A stretch of DNA of 64,000 nucleotides from Streptomyces albofaciens JCM 4342 (GTDB taxonomy: Bacteria > Actinomycetota > Actinomycetes > Streptomycetales > Streptomycetaceae): assembly GCF_008634025.1 (NCBI RefSeq), contig NZ_PDCM01000001.1:800501-864500 (forward strand), read 5' to 3'. The translations under genes and the position numbers were made by a program. Below are positions 35,212-44,134 of the stretch, piece after piece (position 1 is the stretch's first letter; each line of letters begins with the position of its first letter). A model generated the notes under the pieces. That model was not told the origin of the DNA. It saw nothing but the letters and a program-made list of their open reading frames with translations, and searched no databases.

Positions 35212-35697
35212 ATGTCGCAGCGCACCACCCTCCACCACGTCCGCAAGGCCGCCGCCGCCCTGGTGATCGCCGCCGCCGCGTTCGGCCTCACCGCCTGCCA
35301 GGACGGTGCCGGAGTGAAGTCCGCGCCGTCCACCTCGGCCGCCGCGAGTGGTCAGCAGTCACCCGAGGCCACGGTCCAGCAGCCGCAGGGCTCGGGGAAG
35401 AGCGCCCCGTCGGGCACCCCGAAGAAGACCGGCGAGAAGTGCACGGACCGGATCGACTACGCGGGCGACCCGCGCTCCAACGCCGAGATCAACTCCATCG
35501 GCGCGGACACCGGCCGCTGCCCGGCGCCGAAGAAGGCGGCACCGGACTCGAAGGACCGGGCCACGCCGTCCGGCACCCCGAAGGAAGCGGGCAAGAGCTG
35601 CACGAACCAGATCGACTACGCGGGCGACCCGCGCTCCAACGCAGTGATCAACTCCATCGGCGAGAAGACCGGCTACTGCCCGCCGGTGCAGAAGTAG
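35212..35697 (+). CDS. Secreted lipoprotein with a duplicated Cys-containing module
   Basis: The 161-residue protein has a signal peptide with lipobox GLTAC (Cys28), a Ser/Gln-rich linker, and two copies of a 45-residue module with the pattern SGTPK-x-x-G-x-x-C-T-x-x-IDYAGDPRSNA-x-INSIG-x-x-TG-x-CP. Each module has one Cys near each end, probably a disulfide. It is exported and membrane-anchored; the function is unknown. The promoter region shares the GTTAGC direct repeat with the lipoprotein gene at 50855. Confidence 0.78.
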   Translation: MSQRTTLHHVRKAAAALVIAAAAFGLTACQDGAGVKSAPSTSAAASGQQSPEATVQQPQGSGKSAPSGTPKKTGEKCTDRIDYAGDPRSNAEINSIGADTGRCPAPKKAAPDSKDRATPSGTPKEAGKSCTNQIDYAGDPRSNAVINSIGEKTGYCPPVQK

Positions 35698-35850
35698 CGG
35701 AAGCAGCAGAAGCACCACAAGTAGCGGAAGCCGCAGAAGCAGGAGAGGCAGCAGAAGCGGCGGAGGCAGCGGAAGCAGTGGAAGCAGCAGACGTAGCGAA
35801 AGCAGCAGACGTAGCGAAAGCAGCAGAAGCAGCAGAAGCAGTCGGCACCC
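35698..35850. repeat. GCAGAA-rich simple repeat after the lipoprotein stop
   Basis: A 150-bp stretch of degenerate 9-bp units (agcagcaga/gcggaagca) fills the gap between the lipoprotein and the convergent thiolase gene. It is strongly purine-biased on the plus strand and has no coding support. Confidence 0.8.
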
Positions 35851-35871
35851 GCTGAGTCCTCGGGGGCACCC

Positions 35872-37068
35872 TTACCCCCGCCCCAGCACCAGCGTCCCCG
35901 ACGAGCAGAACCACCCGCCCGTCCCCGAAGCCACGGCGAGTTCGGGCAGGCGGCCGTGCGCGCGGCGCACCTGGCGGCCGGGGCCCGCTTCGCCGCGTAG
36001 CTGGCGCGTCGCCTCGACCAGCAGGAACAGGCCGCGCATGCCGGGGTGGCAGGCGGACAGGCCGCCGCCGTCCGTGTTGACGGGCAGATCGCCGTCCCGT
36101 AGGAGGCGTCCCTTGGTGACGAACGGGCCGCCTTCGCCCTTCGCGCAGAAGCCGAGGTCTTCCAGGGTCACGAGGGTCATGTAGGTGAAGGCGTCGTAGA
36201 TCTCGGCCACGTCGATCTCTTCGGGGCGGACCCCGGCCCGCCCGAAGGCGAGGCGGCCGGAGACGGCGGCGGGGGAGACGGTGAAGTCGTCCCACTCGGA
36301 CATCGTGGCGTGCGATACGGCGGTGCCCGTGCCCAGTACCCAGACCGGCGGTCCGGCCAGGTCGCGTACGTATTCCCCGGCGACGAGCAGGACCGCGCAG
36401 CCGCCGTCGGAGCGGACGCAGCAGTGCAGCTTGGTGAAGGGGTCGGCGATCACCGGTCCGGACAGGACCTCGTCGGCCGTGATGGGCGTGCGGTACATGG
36501 CGTCCGGGTTGGCGGCCGCGTTCGCCCGCGCCTGGACGGCGATCTCTGCCAGCTGGCCCAGTGTGGTGCCGTACTGGTGCATGTGGCGGCGGGCGGCCAT
36601 CGCGTACTTGGAGATGAGCGTGTGGCCGTACGGCACTTCGTACTGGAGCGGGCCCCGGGCGCCGAAGGAGAGGTTGGCCGTACGGCGGCGGGCCTTGAGG
36701 TCCGCGCGCGCTGTCGACCCGTACACCAGGAGGACCGCGCGCGCCTGCCCGGCCGCGATCGCGTCGGCAGCGTGCGCGGCCATCACCTCCCACGTGGCGC
36801 CGCCCACCGAGGTGGAGTCCACCCAGGTGGGGCGCAGCCCCAGGTACTCGGCCACCTCCACGGGCGCGAGCGTGCCGAGCCCGGCCGAGGCGAAACCGTC
36901 GACCAGCGAGCGGTCCAGTCCCGCGTCGGCCAGCGCGCGGCGGGCGGCCTGGGCGTGCAGGGCGTACGGGGTGGCGTCGTCCACGCGTCCGCAGTCGGAG
37001 AGGGCGACACCGGCTATGGCGACCTTGCGGGGGGAGGTGCTGCTGGGTCCTGGGATTCCTGACAGCAT
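35872..37068 (-). CDS. Thiolase-fold lipid-transfer/aldolase-like protein (Ltp type)
   Basis: The 398-residue protein has a SCP-x thiolase fold: KVAIAGVALSDCGR start, YGTTLGQLAEIAVQARANAAANP, VAEIYDAFTYMTLVTLEDLGFC and the GGGLSACHPGMRG loop. The nucleophilic Cys of true thiolases is replaced (STSVGGATWEV), as in steroid retro-aldolases such as Ltp2, so cleavage of a hydroxyacyl-CoA is more likely than thiolysis. Aldolases of this type need a DUF35 partner; a separate DUF35 gene at 22872 is in the same regulon. Two operators lie upstream of the start. Confidence 0.8.
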   Translation of the reverse strand: MLSGIPGPSSTSPRKVAIAGVALSDCGRVDDATPYALHAQAARRALADAGLDRSLVDGFASAGLGTLAPVEVAEYLGLRPTWVDSTSVGGATWEVMAAHAADAIAAGQARAVLLVYGSTARADLKARRRTANLSFGARGPLQYEVPYGHTLISKYAMAARRHMHQYGTTLGQLAEIAVQARANAAANPDAMYRTPITADEVLSGPVIADPFTKLHCCVRSDGGCAVLLVAGEYVRDLAGPPVWVLGTGTAVSHATMSEWDDFTVSPAAVSGRLAFGRAGVRPEEIDVAEIYDAFTYMTLVTLEDLGFCAKGEGGPFVTKGRLLRDGDLPVNTDGGGLSACHPGMRGLFLLVEATRQLRGEAGPGRQVRRAHGRLPELAVASGTGGWFCSSGTLVLGRG

Positions 37069-37072
37069 GAAG

Positions 37073-37087
37073 CTGACGGTATATCAG
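37073..37087. promoter_or_regulatory. Weak regulon operator site 7 (CTGACGGTATATCAG)
   Basis: The left half is perfect and the right half matches 4 of 7, but the outer CTGA...TCAG symmetry and length are preserved. It lies five bases upstream of the thiolase start codon. Confidence 0.5.
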
Positions 37088-37145
37088 TTTCGGCTGTCGG
37101 CAACAGGCGTGTTGGGGGTGGGCTTTCGCCGCGCGGGTACCTAAT

Positions 37146-37160
37146 ATGACGGGTCGTCAG
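37146..37160. promoter_or_regulatory. Regulon operator site 8 (ATGACGGGTCGTCAG)
   Basis: This matches at 12 of 14 positions. It lies in the divergent spacer between the thiolase and the acyl-CoA dehydrogenase genes. Confidence 0.76.
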
Positions 37161-37193
37161 GTAACGGTGGTGACGGCCGGGAGGAGCCCGCCG

Positions 37194-38429
37194 ATGGATG
37201 CCGCGTTCACCGAGGAGCAGCACGAGATCCGCCGTACGCTGCGGGAACTGCTCCAGAAGCGCTGCGGCCCCGACGAGGTCAAGGCCGCCGTCCGCACCCC
37301 CGAGGGATACGACCCGGGCCTGTGGCGGCAGCTCGCGCAGCAGCTCGGACTGCCGGGGCTGGCCCTGCCCACCGCCTACGGCGGAGTCGGCTGCGGGCCC
37401 ACCGAACTCGCTCTGGCCTGCGAGGAGACCGGGCGGGTGCTGCTCCCCTCGCCACTGCTGCCCACCGCCCTCCTCGTCGCGCCGCTCGTGCTGGCGCTGG
37501 GGACGGAGCGGCAGCGTGCGGAGCTGCTGCCCGCGCTCGCGGCGGGCGAGCTGACCGGCGCGCTCGCCGTACCGGGTGACCGGCTGGCCACCGCACTCGC
37601 GCTGACCGGCCGTAATGACGGGGACTGGGCGGGCGGCGGCCGGGCCGGTGGCGTCCAGGCGCGGCGGTGCGGGACGGAGCCGGGCGGGGCGGAGGGGGAG
37701 TGGCGGCTGTACGGGGAGGCCGCGCAGGTGCTGGGCGGGCACGGTGCGGATGTGCTCCTGGTGACCGCGCACGCGGGAGGCTACGCGCGCAGTCGCACGC
37801 TGCTCTTCGTGGTGCCCGGTGACGCGCCCGGCCTCGTACGGACCCGGCAGACCGCGATGGACGAGACCCGGCCGTCGGCGCGTGTCCAACTGCGCGATGT
37901 GAGCGCCGCGTTGCTTGGGGCGGAGGAGGAGCCGGGAGCGGTCGTGTCCGCTCTGGCGCGGGTGGGGGCCGGTGCGGCGGCGGCTCTGGCGGCCGAGGCG
38001 GTGGGGGCGGCGGACGCGGCGCTCGGGCGGACCGTCGAGTACGTACGGGAGCGGGAGCAGTTCGGGCGGCCCATCGGGTCGTTCCAGGCCGTTCAGCACC
38101 GGCTGGCGGACCTGTATGTACGGGTACAGGCCGCCCGGTCCGCCGCCTACTACGCGGCGTGGTCGGTGGGCGCACCGGCACAGGCCGCCGATCCCGGCGC
38201 TCCGGGCCTCGCGCTCGCGCACGCGCTGGAGACGCTGCGCGCGGTGGCCGGGGACGCCATCCAGCTGCACGGCGGCATCGGCTTCACCTGGGAACACGAC
38301 GCCCACCTCACCTTCAAGCGCGCCGCCTGCGACGAACTGCTGCTGGGGCCCGTGCACCGGCTGCGGGCACACGCCGCCGAGGCGGCGGGCCTCTTCGGGG
38401 CCGGCGGGCGGGCGGCGGTTCCGGCGTGA
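37194..38429 (+). CDS. Acyl-CoA dehydrogenase, FadE28-like
   Basis: The 411-residue flavoprotein starts MDAAFTEEQHEIRRTLRELL, has GLPGLALPTAYGGVG and YVREREQFGRPIGSFQAVQHRLADLYV, and ends with GGIGFTWEHDAHLTFKRA. The middle domain is divergent, with a Gly/Arg insert at about 160-182. Its layout matches the FadE28-like subunit at 10317, so it should need a second subunit; the FadE29-like enzyme at 14975 is a candidate. GGAGG lies nine bases before the ATG. It is divergent from the Ltp-type protein across an operator. Confidence 0.82.
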   Translation: MDAAFTEEQHEIRRTLRELLQKRCGPDEVKAAVRTPEGYDPGLWRQLAQQLGLPGLALPTAYGGVGCGPTELALACEETGRVLLPSPLLPTALLVAPLVLALGTERQRAELLPALAAGELTGALAVPGDRLATALALTGRNDGDWAGGGRAGGVQARRCGTEPGGAEGEWRLYGEAAQVLGGHGADVLLVTAHAGGYARSRTLLFVVPGDAPGLVRTRQTAMDETRPSARVQLRDVSAALLGAEEEPGAVVSALARVGAGAAAALAAEAVGAADAALGRTVEYVREREQFGRPIGSFQAVQHRLADLYVRVQAARSAAYYAAWSVGAPAQAADPGAPGLALAHALETLRAVAGDAIQLHGGIGFTWEHDAHLTFKRAACDELLLGPVHRLRAHAAEAAGLFGAGGRAAVPA

Positions 38430-38479
38430 GGGCGGCCGGGCGGGGAAGGGTGTCCGTACGGGCGAGGGAGGCCGGTGAC

Positions 38480-38956
38480 GTGCGAGGACTCGGCAGGCGG
38501 CTGGTGCAGAAGGCATCGGCGACGCGGGCGTTCGCGCGGGTGGCGCCGTACGTCGTGCCCGCGCTGGACCGTACGGTGCACCGGCTCACCGGCGGCAAGG
38601 TGCTGCCGAGCGCGCGGATGCTGCCCGGGGCGGTCCTGACGGTGACGGGCGCCCGGACCGGGCTGCCACGGCGTACGCCACTGGCGTGCCTGCCGGAGGA
38701 GTCCGGCACCTGGCTGCTGGTCGGCAGCAACTTCGGCCGTACCGGACACCCGGCCTGGACGGCCAATCTGCTGAAGCACCCGGCGGCCGAGATCAGTTGG
38801 CGGGGCCGGGACATTCCCGTACGGGCGCGGCTGCTGAGCGGGGACGAGCGGGCGCGGGCGTGGGCGGCGGTGCGGGAGATCTGGCCGCCGTACGCCGCGT
38901 ACCAGGCGCGGGTCACGCGGGAGATCCGGATCTTCCGGCTGGAGGCACGGCCGTGA
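38480..38956 (+). CDS. Deazaflavin (F420)-dependent nitroreductase-family protein
   Basis: The 158-residue protein resembles the Ddn/DUF385 split-barrel family: LPSARMLPGAVLTVTGARTGLPRRTPLACLPEESGTWLLVGSNFGRTGHPAWTANLLKHPAAEISWRGRDIPVRARLL. The segments GS-NFGR-x-x-HPAW and NLLKHP are family hallmarks for F420 binding. The GTG at 38480 has GGGAGG upstream. It follows the acyl-CoA dehydrogenase by 50 bp and is probably in the same transcript, so it may reduce a pathway intermediate. Confidence 0.85.
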   Translation: MRGLGRRLVQKASATRAFARVAPYVVPALDRTVHRLTGGKVLPSARMLPGAVLTVTGARTGLPRRTPLACLPEESGTWLLVGSNFGRTGHPAWTANLLKHPAAEISWRGRDIPVRARLLSGDERARAWAAVREIWPPYAAYQARVTREIRIFRLEARP

Positions 38957-39086
38957 ACGCGTACAGCGGGTGCCGGCCGCCCCGGAAGGCGGTCAACACC
39001 CGCTGCACCGGACAGCCATGGCAGGACGAGCGCGAACGCAGAAGAGTGTTCCGTGAGCCGGGTTCCGTGAATTCCCCGAGTTGGCC

Positions 39087-39112
39087 GGGATTCCCGGAAT
39101 TCCGCGAATCCC
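39087..39112. terminator. Hairpin between convergent nitroreductase-family and TetR genes
   Basis: gggattc (39087-39093) pairs with gaatccc (39106-39112) around ccggaattccgc, which is itself self-complementary at its centre. It lies in the 200-bp gap where both transcripts end. Confidence 0.45.
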
Positions 39113-39158
39113 CGTAATGTCGCCCGGGGCGGATCGAACGGGACCGGGCCGGGCAGGC

Positions 39159-39806
39159 CTATTTCGCGGGCTTCTTCCCGGTGACACCGAGATGGACCAG
39201 CAGGGCCAGGTTCGGCTTCAGTTCCTGCTGCTTGACACCCCAGCTCGTGAATCCCTTCTGATGGGCGGCGACCGCCGCCAGCATGGCGACGATCGAACCG
39301 GCCATCGCGGCCGCGCTGACGTCCTTGTCGACCTTGTTCTTGGACTGGAGTTCCTTGATGGAATCCGTAAGGGAGTTGGTGACGGCATTGAGGATCTTCA
39401 TGCGGATCTTGTAGAACCGCTTGTCGCCCTCGGCGGCACCGAGGTCGACGACGCGCAGGATCGCGTCGTTCTGCCGCCAGAAGGAGAGGAATCCCTCGAC
39501 GAGTTCCTCGGCCGCCTGCCGGCCGGACCTGCCCGCCCAGGAGCGTCCGGCCACCAGATCGGTCAGGCTCGCGCCCTCCTTGGCCATCTCCTCGGCGATT
39601 TCCAGTACCGCGCCCTCGACATCGGGGAAGTACTGGTAGAACGTCGCGGGCGAAGTGCCCGCTTTGCGGGCCACATCGATGACCTTGACGTCTCTGTACG
39701 GGGACGAACTGAGCATGTCGCTGAGGCAGTCGAGCAGCTTCTGCCGGGTCGCCTGTCCGCGGCGCCCGGCGACTCTGCCGTCGACGGTTCGTACTTGTCC
39801 TGTCAT
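39159..39806 (-). CDS. TetR-family transcriptional regulator, candidate master of the catabolic regulon
   Basis: The 215-residue protein has an N-terminal TetR DNA-binding domain (RRGQATRQKLLDCLSDMLSSSPYRDVKVIDVARKAGTSPATFYQYFPDVEGAVLEIAEEM, about 14-73, recognition helix TSPATFYQYF) and a helical ligand domain. The sequence before the ATG reads CTGACGG-C-ATGACAG (39800-39814), a partial regulon operator across the start codon, consistent with autorepression of a leaderless transcript. This is the only TetR gene in the window, but its place beside the VOC gene and afsK allows another role. The ligand is presumably an acyl-CoA. Confidence 0.85.
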   Translation of the reverse strand: MTGQVRTVDGRVAGRRGQATRQKLLDCLSDMLSSSPYRDVKVIDVARKAGTSPATFYQYFPDVEGAVLEIAEEMAKEGASLTDLVAGRSWAGRSGRQAAEELVEGFLSFWRQNDAILRVVDLGAAEGDKRFYKIRMKILNAVTNSLTDSIKELQSKNKVDKDVSAAAMAGSIVAMLAAVAAHQKGFTSWGVKQQELKPNLALLVHLGVTGKKPAK

Positions 39807-39814
39807 GCCGTCAG
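39800..39814. promoter_or_regulatory. Weak regulon operator site 9 across the TetR start codon
   Basis: Read on the minus strand it is CTGACGGCATGACAG: a perfect half-site, then a half matching 4 of 7. It covers the TetR start codon and suggests self-control. Confidence 0.45.
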
Positions 39815-40152
39815 CTTACCGAGGGGTGATCGGAGCGCGATTTGGCTGCCTGCAAATGGGGATGCGGGAGTTCGGCCGTATCGGTACCGGCCGTTCCCCG
39901 GCCCACGGCGTCACCGGAGGCCCGCGACGGCGCCGGGGGCGGCTTGGCCCGAACAAGTGAATCGTCTTATCAACAGGCTGTGGACAACTTATCCGAACCG
40001 GTGGACGAGGTTCCGGCTGCCGTACGACGGCCGGTGGACGGCTGATTGTCGGACGCCGAGAAGTGTCCGGTAATGAGCGTGATCGCAGAGAATTGGCAAA
40101 ATGTTCGATTGCTGTCCGGGCGCAATGCTTGATCCAGGGCTACTTTGTTCCC
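39815..40152. other. Intergenic region before the VOC gene, with two DnaA-box-like nonamers
   Basis: About 340 bases without a gene. TTATCAACA (39967-39975) and TGTGGACAA (39979-39987, reverse complement TTGTCCACA, the Streptomyces DnaA box) lie close together. No further boxes were seen. Confidence 0.45.
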
Positions 40153-40917
40153 ATGACTGCATTCGCGGCGGGCGCGCCCTGCTGGGCGGACGTCATGCTG
40201 CCCGACCTGGAAGCGGGCAAGCGATTCTACGGCGAGCTGTTCGGCTGGACGTTCTCCGAGGGCTCCGCCGAGCACGGCGGCTACACCGACGCGTACCGGG
40301 ACGGCCGGGCCGCCGCCGGCCTGATGCCCAAGCGGGACGGCCGGATGCCCACCGCGTGGAACATCTACTTCGCGACCCCGGACGCCGCCAGGACCAGCGC
40401 GAAGATCCTGGAAGCGGGCGGCCGGATCGTCTCGGAGGCCGTGCCCGTCGGCGACTTGGGCACCATGCTGGTCGCCGCCGACCCCACGGGCGCGGTCTTC
40501 AGCGTCTGGCAGGCGGGCAGCCACCCCGGCTTCGAGGTCACGGGCGAGCCCGGCGCGTACGTATGGACGGGCCTGAGCACCCGCGACCCGCAGGGCGCCG
40601 ACGCCTTCTACGGCGCGGTCTTCGGCTTCGAGAGCGTGGCCGGCAGCCCCGCGTCGGACGAGCGGTTCCGGCCCTGGCGGCTCGCCGGGCAGCAGGCGGA
40701 GATCGGCGGCCGGACCCTCATGGACGACCGGTTCCCGGCCGAGATGCCGCCGCACTTCACCGTGTGCTTCCTCGTCGCCGGGATGGACGACGCCGTACGG
40801 ACCGCCGGCCGGCTCGGCGGCCGGGCCGTGGCGGAGCCGGTCACTACTCCAGGCGGGCTCTTCGCGGTGCTCGCGGACAACCAGGGAGCCGCGTTCGGCG
40901 TCCTGTCCCCTGAATAG
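40153..40917 (+). CDS. VOC-family protein with two glyoxalase-like domains
   Basis: The 254-residue protein contains two modules: CWADVMLPDLEAGKRFYGELFGWTFSEGS and TGLSTRDPQGADAFYGAVFGFESV. It is a paralogue of the protein at 29000-29851 but lacks the repeat insertion. The ATG at 40153 starts the domain directly; an upstream in-frame start would add 30 residues of non-conserved sequence. A hairpin terminator follows the stop. The substrate is unknown. Confidence 0.8.
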   Translation: MTAFAAGAPCWADVMLPDLEAGKRFYGELFGWTFSEGSAEHGGYTDAYRDGRAAAGLMPKRDGRMPTAWNIYFATPDAARTSAKILEAGGRIVSEAVPVGDLGTMLVAADPTGAVFSVWQAGSHPGFEVTGEPGAYVWTGLSTRDPQGADAFYGAVFGFESVAGSPASDERFRPWRLAGQQAEIGGRTLMDDRFPAEMPPHFTVCFLVAGMDDAVRTAGRLGGRAVAEPVTTPGGLFAVLADNQGAAFGVLSPE

Positions 40918-40920
40918 ACA

Positions 40921-40966
40921 ACCGGCCCGTGCTGCACGGGCATCCCGCACAGCACCCCGGGCCGGT
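40921..40966 (+). terminator. Terminator hairpin after the VOC gene
   Basis: accggcccgtgctg (40921-40934) pairs with cagcaccccgggccggt (40950-40966) with a three-base bulge. It starts four bases after the stop codon. Confidence 0.75.
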
Positions 40967-41487
40967 ACCGGCTCCCGCTGTCGGGCCGCGGACGGCGCGG
41001 CCCGGCAGCGGGCCCGTCCGGGCCGCCGTGGCCCGCGCGGGCGGCGCTGCGCACACACGGGGACGGACACGGGGACGGGACGGCATGACCGGTACGGATA
41101 CGGACAGCGGGCTCGGCGGACGGCTCCCCACGGGACGCCGGGCGGCCTCGCCGGACATATCCGTCGCCGCGCGGCCGTGGTGACGGCGCCGGGGCGGATG
41201 CCCCTTCGGGCCGTGTTCGAGGGACGCGCGGACACCGGGCCCGGCGCTCCGGGGCGGCCGTACGCGGTACCTCGTCACGAGATGTGACGGCGGCGCCGCG
41301 CGGCGCGGGAGCCCGCCGGGACACGACGGGAGCGGCCCCGGGTTCGCAACCGTGGGCCCGGCCAGGAAGAATCAGCACGCGTACGGCCGAATCGGCCAGG
41401 CGGTGAGACGCTGCACGGGGCAGTGGCTCTCGGCGGCCACTGGCTTTTGAGAGTCTCATTTACGCCCCACGGGGAGGTGGCAGGCAA
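40967..41487. other. Intergenic region upstream of afsK, no gene seen
   Basis: About 520 bases of very GC-rich sequence. Short open frames exist on both strands but have no ribosome sites or protein-like composition. The last 50 bases (ggcttttgagagtctcattt) are AT-richer and may hold the afsK promoter. Confidence 0.45.
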
Positions 41488-44121
41488 GTGGTGGAGCAGC
41501 TGACACAGCTGACGCAGCACGATCCCCGGCGGATCGGCCCGTTCGAGGTGCTCGGGCGTCTCGGGGCCGGCGGCATGGGGCTGGTCTACCTCGCGCGCTC
41601 GGCGTCCGGTCGGCGCGTCGCGATCAAGACGGTGCGTACGGAACTCGCCGAGGACCAGCTGTTCCGGGTCCGCTTCACGCGCGAGGTCGAGGCGGCCCGC
41701 GCGGTCAGCGGCTTCTACACCGCGGCGGTGGTGGACGCGGACCCGCGGGCCGCGGTGCCGTGGCTGGCGACCGCGTACGTGCCCGCGCCCTCCCTGGAGG
41801 AAATAGTCAATGAGTGCGGGCCGCTGCCGGCCCAGGCGGTGCGCTGGCTCGCGGCCGGCATCGCCGAGGCGCTGCAGTCCATCCACGGCGCGGGCCTGGT
41901 CCACCGGGACCTGAAGCCGTCCAACGTGCTGGTCGTCGAGGACGGCCCGCGCGTCATCGACTTCGGCATCGCCAGCGGCGTCTCCAACACCCGCCTGACC
42001 ATGACGAACGTCGCCGTCGGCACACCGGCGTACATGTCGCCCGAGCAGGCCCGTGACTCCCGCAGCGTCACGGGCGCCAGCGACGTCTTCTCGCTGGGCT
42101 CCACCCTGGTCTTCGCCGCCACCGGACACGCCCCCTTCCACGGCGCCAACCCGGTCGAGACGGTCTTCATGCTGCTGCGCGAGGGACCGGACCTGGCCGG
42201 GCTGCCGGACGAGCTGCGGCCGCTGATCGAGTCCTGCATGCAGATGGAGGCGTCCGCGCGGCCCACCCCCGCCGACCTCCAGTCCCAGCTCGCGCCGCAC
42301 CTGTTCGGCTCCGGCAGCGACGACAGCGGCACCGCCTCCGCCTGGCTGCCGGCCGGCGCGGTCGCGCTCATCGAAGGGCGGCGCGGCGGGCGGCAGGCCG
42401 CACCGGCGGCCGCGGGCCGCGGCGGTTCCGGCCAGGGCCGCGTCGCACGGCAGCCCGTACCGCAGTCGCCGCCGCCCGCCCAGCCGCCACCGCCGCGCCC
42501 GCGCAACGCCCCGGCGGCCGCCGCGGCGCAGGCGGGCGGCGCGATGGCCGCGGCCGAGCCGGGCTGGGCCGGTGGCGCGGGCGTCGGCCCCGGCGCGCGC
42601 CGGGGCGCCGATCCGCGCGGGGCGGCGCAGCTGCCGCAGTCCGCGCCGGCCGGCCCGGTGGCCGCCGCACCGCCCGTCTCCCCGGCCCCGCAGGTCTCCG
42701 CCGCACCGCCCGCACCGTCGCGGCTGCCGGACGCCGACGTGCCGGACGGCTCCGTACGCCTCGCCGGCACCTCGGCGCCGATAGGCCCCGGCCCCCGCGC
42801 GGGGGACGGCCGGGAGCCGCAGCCGCACGCCCAGGCACCCGCCACGGACTGGGTCCGGCCGCCCGCGGGCGCACCGGCCCCCGCCGCCGGCGGCCACGAA
42901 GCCGACCCGGCCGCGGCCGGGCCGCAGCAGGGCGGCGCGGCGCCGCACGTCCCCGGGCAGGCCCCCGCCCCTTCCGGCGGCGCGGCCCCGGCCCGCTGGC
43001 GCCCCTGGCGTTTTCGCATGTCCAACGACGTGTGGGGCACCCCCACGGTCGCGGGCGACCTGCTGTACGTGACCTCCTTCGAGGTGCACGCCCTCGACGT
43101 GGCCAGCGGGCGGCGGCAGTTCAAGACCCGCGACGTCGCCTGGACCATGTCCGTCGCGGACGGCCGTATCCACGCCTCGGACGGCCCCAGCCTGTACGCG
43201 CTGGACGCGGCCGACGGCGCCGAACGCTGGCGGCTGGGCAGCGAGGGCTGGATCTACGCGCTCAAGGCCGACCGGGGCACCGTCGTCACCGGCACCCGCG
43301 GCGGCGGCGTGCAGGCGTGGGAGGCGGCCACCGGCGAGCGGCTGTGGGAGACCGGCGGCGTACAGACCGACTTCGAGACCGCCGACCTGGGCCCGGTCGT
43401 GCACGAGGGCACGGTCTTCGTCTGGGCCGACGGCCGGCTGAAGGCCCTGGAGGCCCGTAGCGGCGCCGAGCGCTGGTCGTACCCGGTGGGCGACGCGGTC
43501 GCCTGCGGCGGCGTCCCGGTGCGGCTGCTGCCCGCCCCGGACGGCGCGGTGTACGTCACCGCCGGGACACGGGTCCTGGCCATCGACATCGCGCGCGGCG
43601 AGGTGCGCTGGCACTTCGAGGCGCCCGCCGCGTTCCTCAGCCCGCCCGCGTACGCGCCGGGCCCCGCGGTCACCGGCGGCGGCATCTACCTGGCCGACTA
43701 CCTCGGCACGGTCTACGCCCTGGACGCGGCCGACGGCCGGGACCGCTGGCGCATCGCCACCGAGGCGCGGCAGTCCACCGAACCGGTGCTGGTCGCGGAC
43801 GGCGCCGTACACCTCGGCAGCGGGAAGGCGCTCTACACGCTCGACGCCGTCACGGGCACGCCGCGCTGGCGCTTCCAGGCGGGCGGCGAGGTGATCGGCG
43901 CGCCCGTCGTGGCGGACGGCCGGGTGCACTTCGGCTCCGCCGACCACTGCCTGTACACGCTCGACGCGATGGGCGGCCAGCTGCGCTGGAAGCTCGCCAC
44001 CGGCGGCGAGATCACCGGCACGCCGGTGGCCGCCGGGGGCGTCGTCTACGCGTGCAGCAAGGACCGCTGTGTGTACGCGCTGGACGCGGCGAAGGGGACG
44101 GGGCTGGCGCGGCGGTCCTGA
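41488..44121 (+). CDS. afsK: AfsK-type Ser/Thr kinase with PQQ-like beta-propeller sensor
   Basis: The 877-residue protein has an N-terminal Hanks kinase: G loop [16 protein letters not shown] at 23-38, ATP lysine in VAIKT (47), HRDLKPSN at 139-146, DFGIASG, and [12 protein letters not shown] 230-residue Ala/Pro/Gly-rich linker follows, then from about residue 510 at least six PQQ-like propeller blades ([27 protein letters not shown]). The start [18 protein letters not shown] and this layout match AfsK of S. coelicolor, which phosphorylates AfsR. No transmembrane helix is obvious. The linker is longer than in that protein. GGGGAGG precedes the GTG. The afsR relative lies 11 kb away. Confidence 0.8.
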   Translation: MVEQLTQLTQHDPRRIGPFEVLGRLGAGGMGLVYLARSASGRRVAIKTVRTELAEDQLFRVRFTREVEAARAVSGFYTAAVVDADPRAAVPWLATAYVPAPSLEEIVNECGPLPAQAVRWLAAGIAEALQSIHGAGLVHRDLKPSNVLVVEDGPRVIDFGIASGVSNTRLTMTNVAVGTPAYMSPEQARDSRSVTGASDVFSLGSTLVFAATGHAPFHGANPVETVFMLLREGPDLAGLPDELRPLIESCMQMEASARPTPADLQSQLAPHLFGSGSDDSGTASAWLPAGAVALIEGRRGGRQAAPAAAGRGGSGQGRVARQPVPQSPPPAQPPPPRPRNAPAAAAAQAGGAMAAAEPGWAGGAGVGPGARRGADPRGAAQLPQSAPAGPVAAAPPVSPAPQVSAAPPAPSRLPDADVPDGSVRLAGTSAPIGPGPRAGDGREPQPHAQAPATDWVRPPAGAPAPAAGGHEADPAAAGPQQGGAAPHVPGQAPAPSGGAAPARWRPWRFRMSNDVWGTPTVAGDLLYVTSFEVHALDVASGRRQFKTRDVAWTMSVADGRIHASDGPSLYALDAADGAERWRLGSEGWIYALKADRGTVVTGTRGGGVQAWEAATGERLWETGGVQTDFETADLGPVVHEGTVFVWADGRLKALEARSGAERWSYPVGDAVACGGVPVRLLPAPDGAVYVTAGTRVLAIDIARGEVRWHFEAPAAFLSPPAYAPGPAVTGGGIYLADYLGTVYALDAADGRDRWRIATEARQSTEPVLVADGAVHLGSGKALYTLDAVTGTPRWRFQAGGEVIGAPVVADGRVHFGSADHCLYTLDAMGGQLRWKLATGGEITGTPVAAGGVVYACSKDRCVYALDAAKGTGLARRS

Positions 44122-44134
44122 CCGTCCGCCGCTC

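Noticed and set aside
35439-35855. An Ala/Glu-rich coding region (EAAEAAEAA) after the lipoprotein.
   Set aside because: It is the alternative frame of the lipoprotein gene running into a GCAGAA simple repeat, with no start site of its own.
39967-39987. Two DnaA-box-like nonamers as a replication origin.
   Set aside because: Streptomyces oriC has many boxes and flanks dnaA/dnaN. Only two lie here, in an ordinary promoter region.
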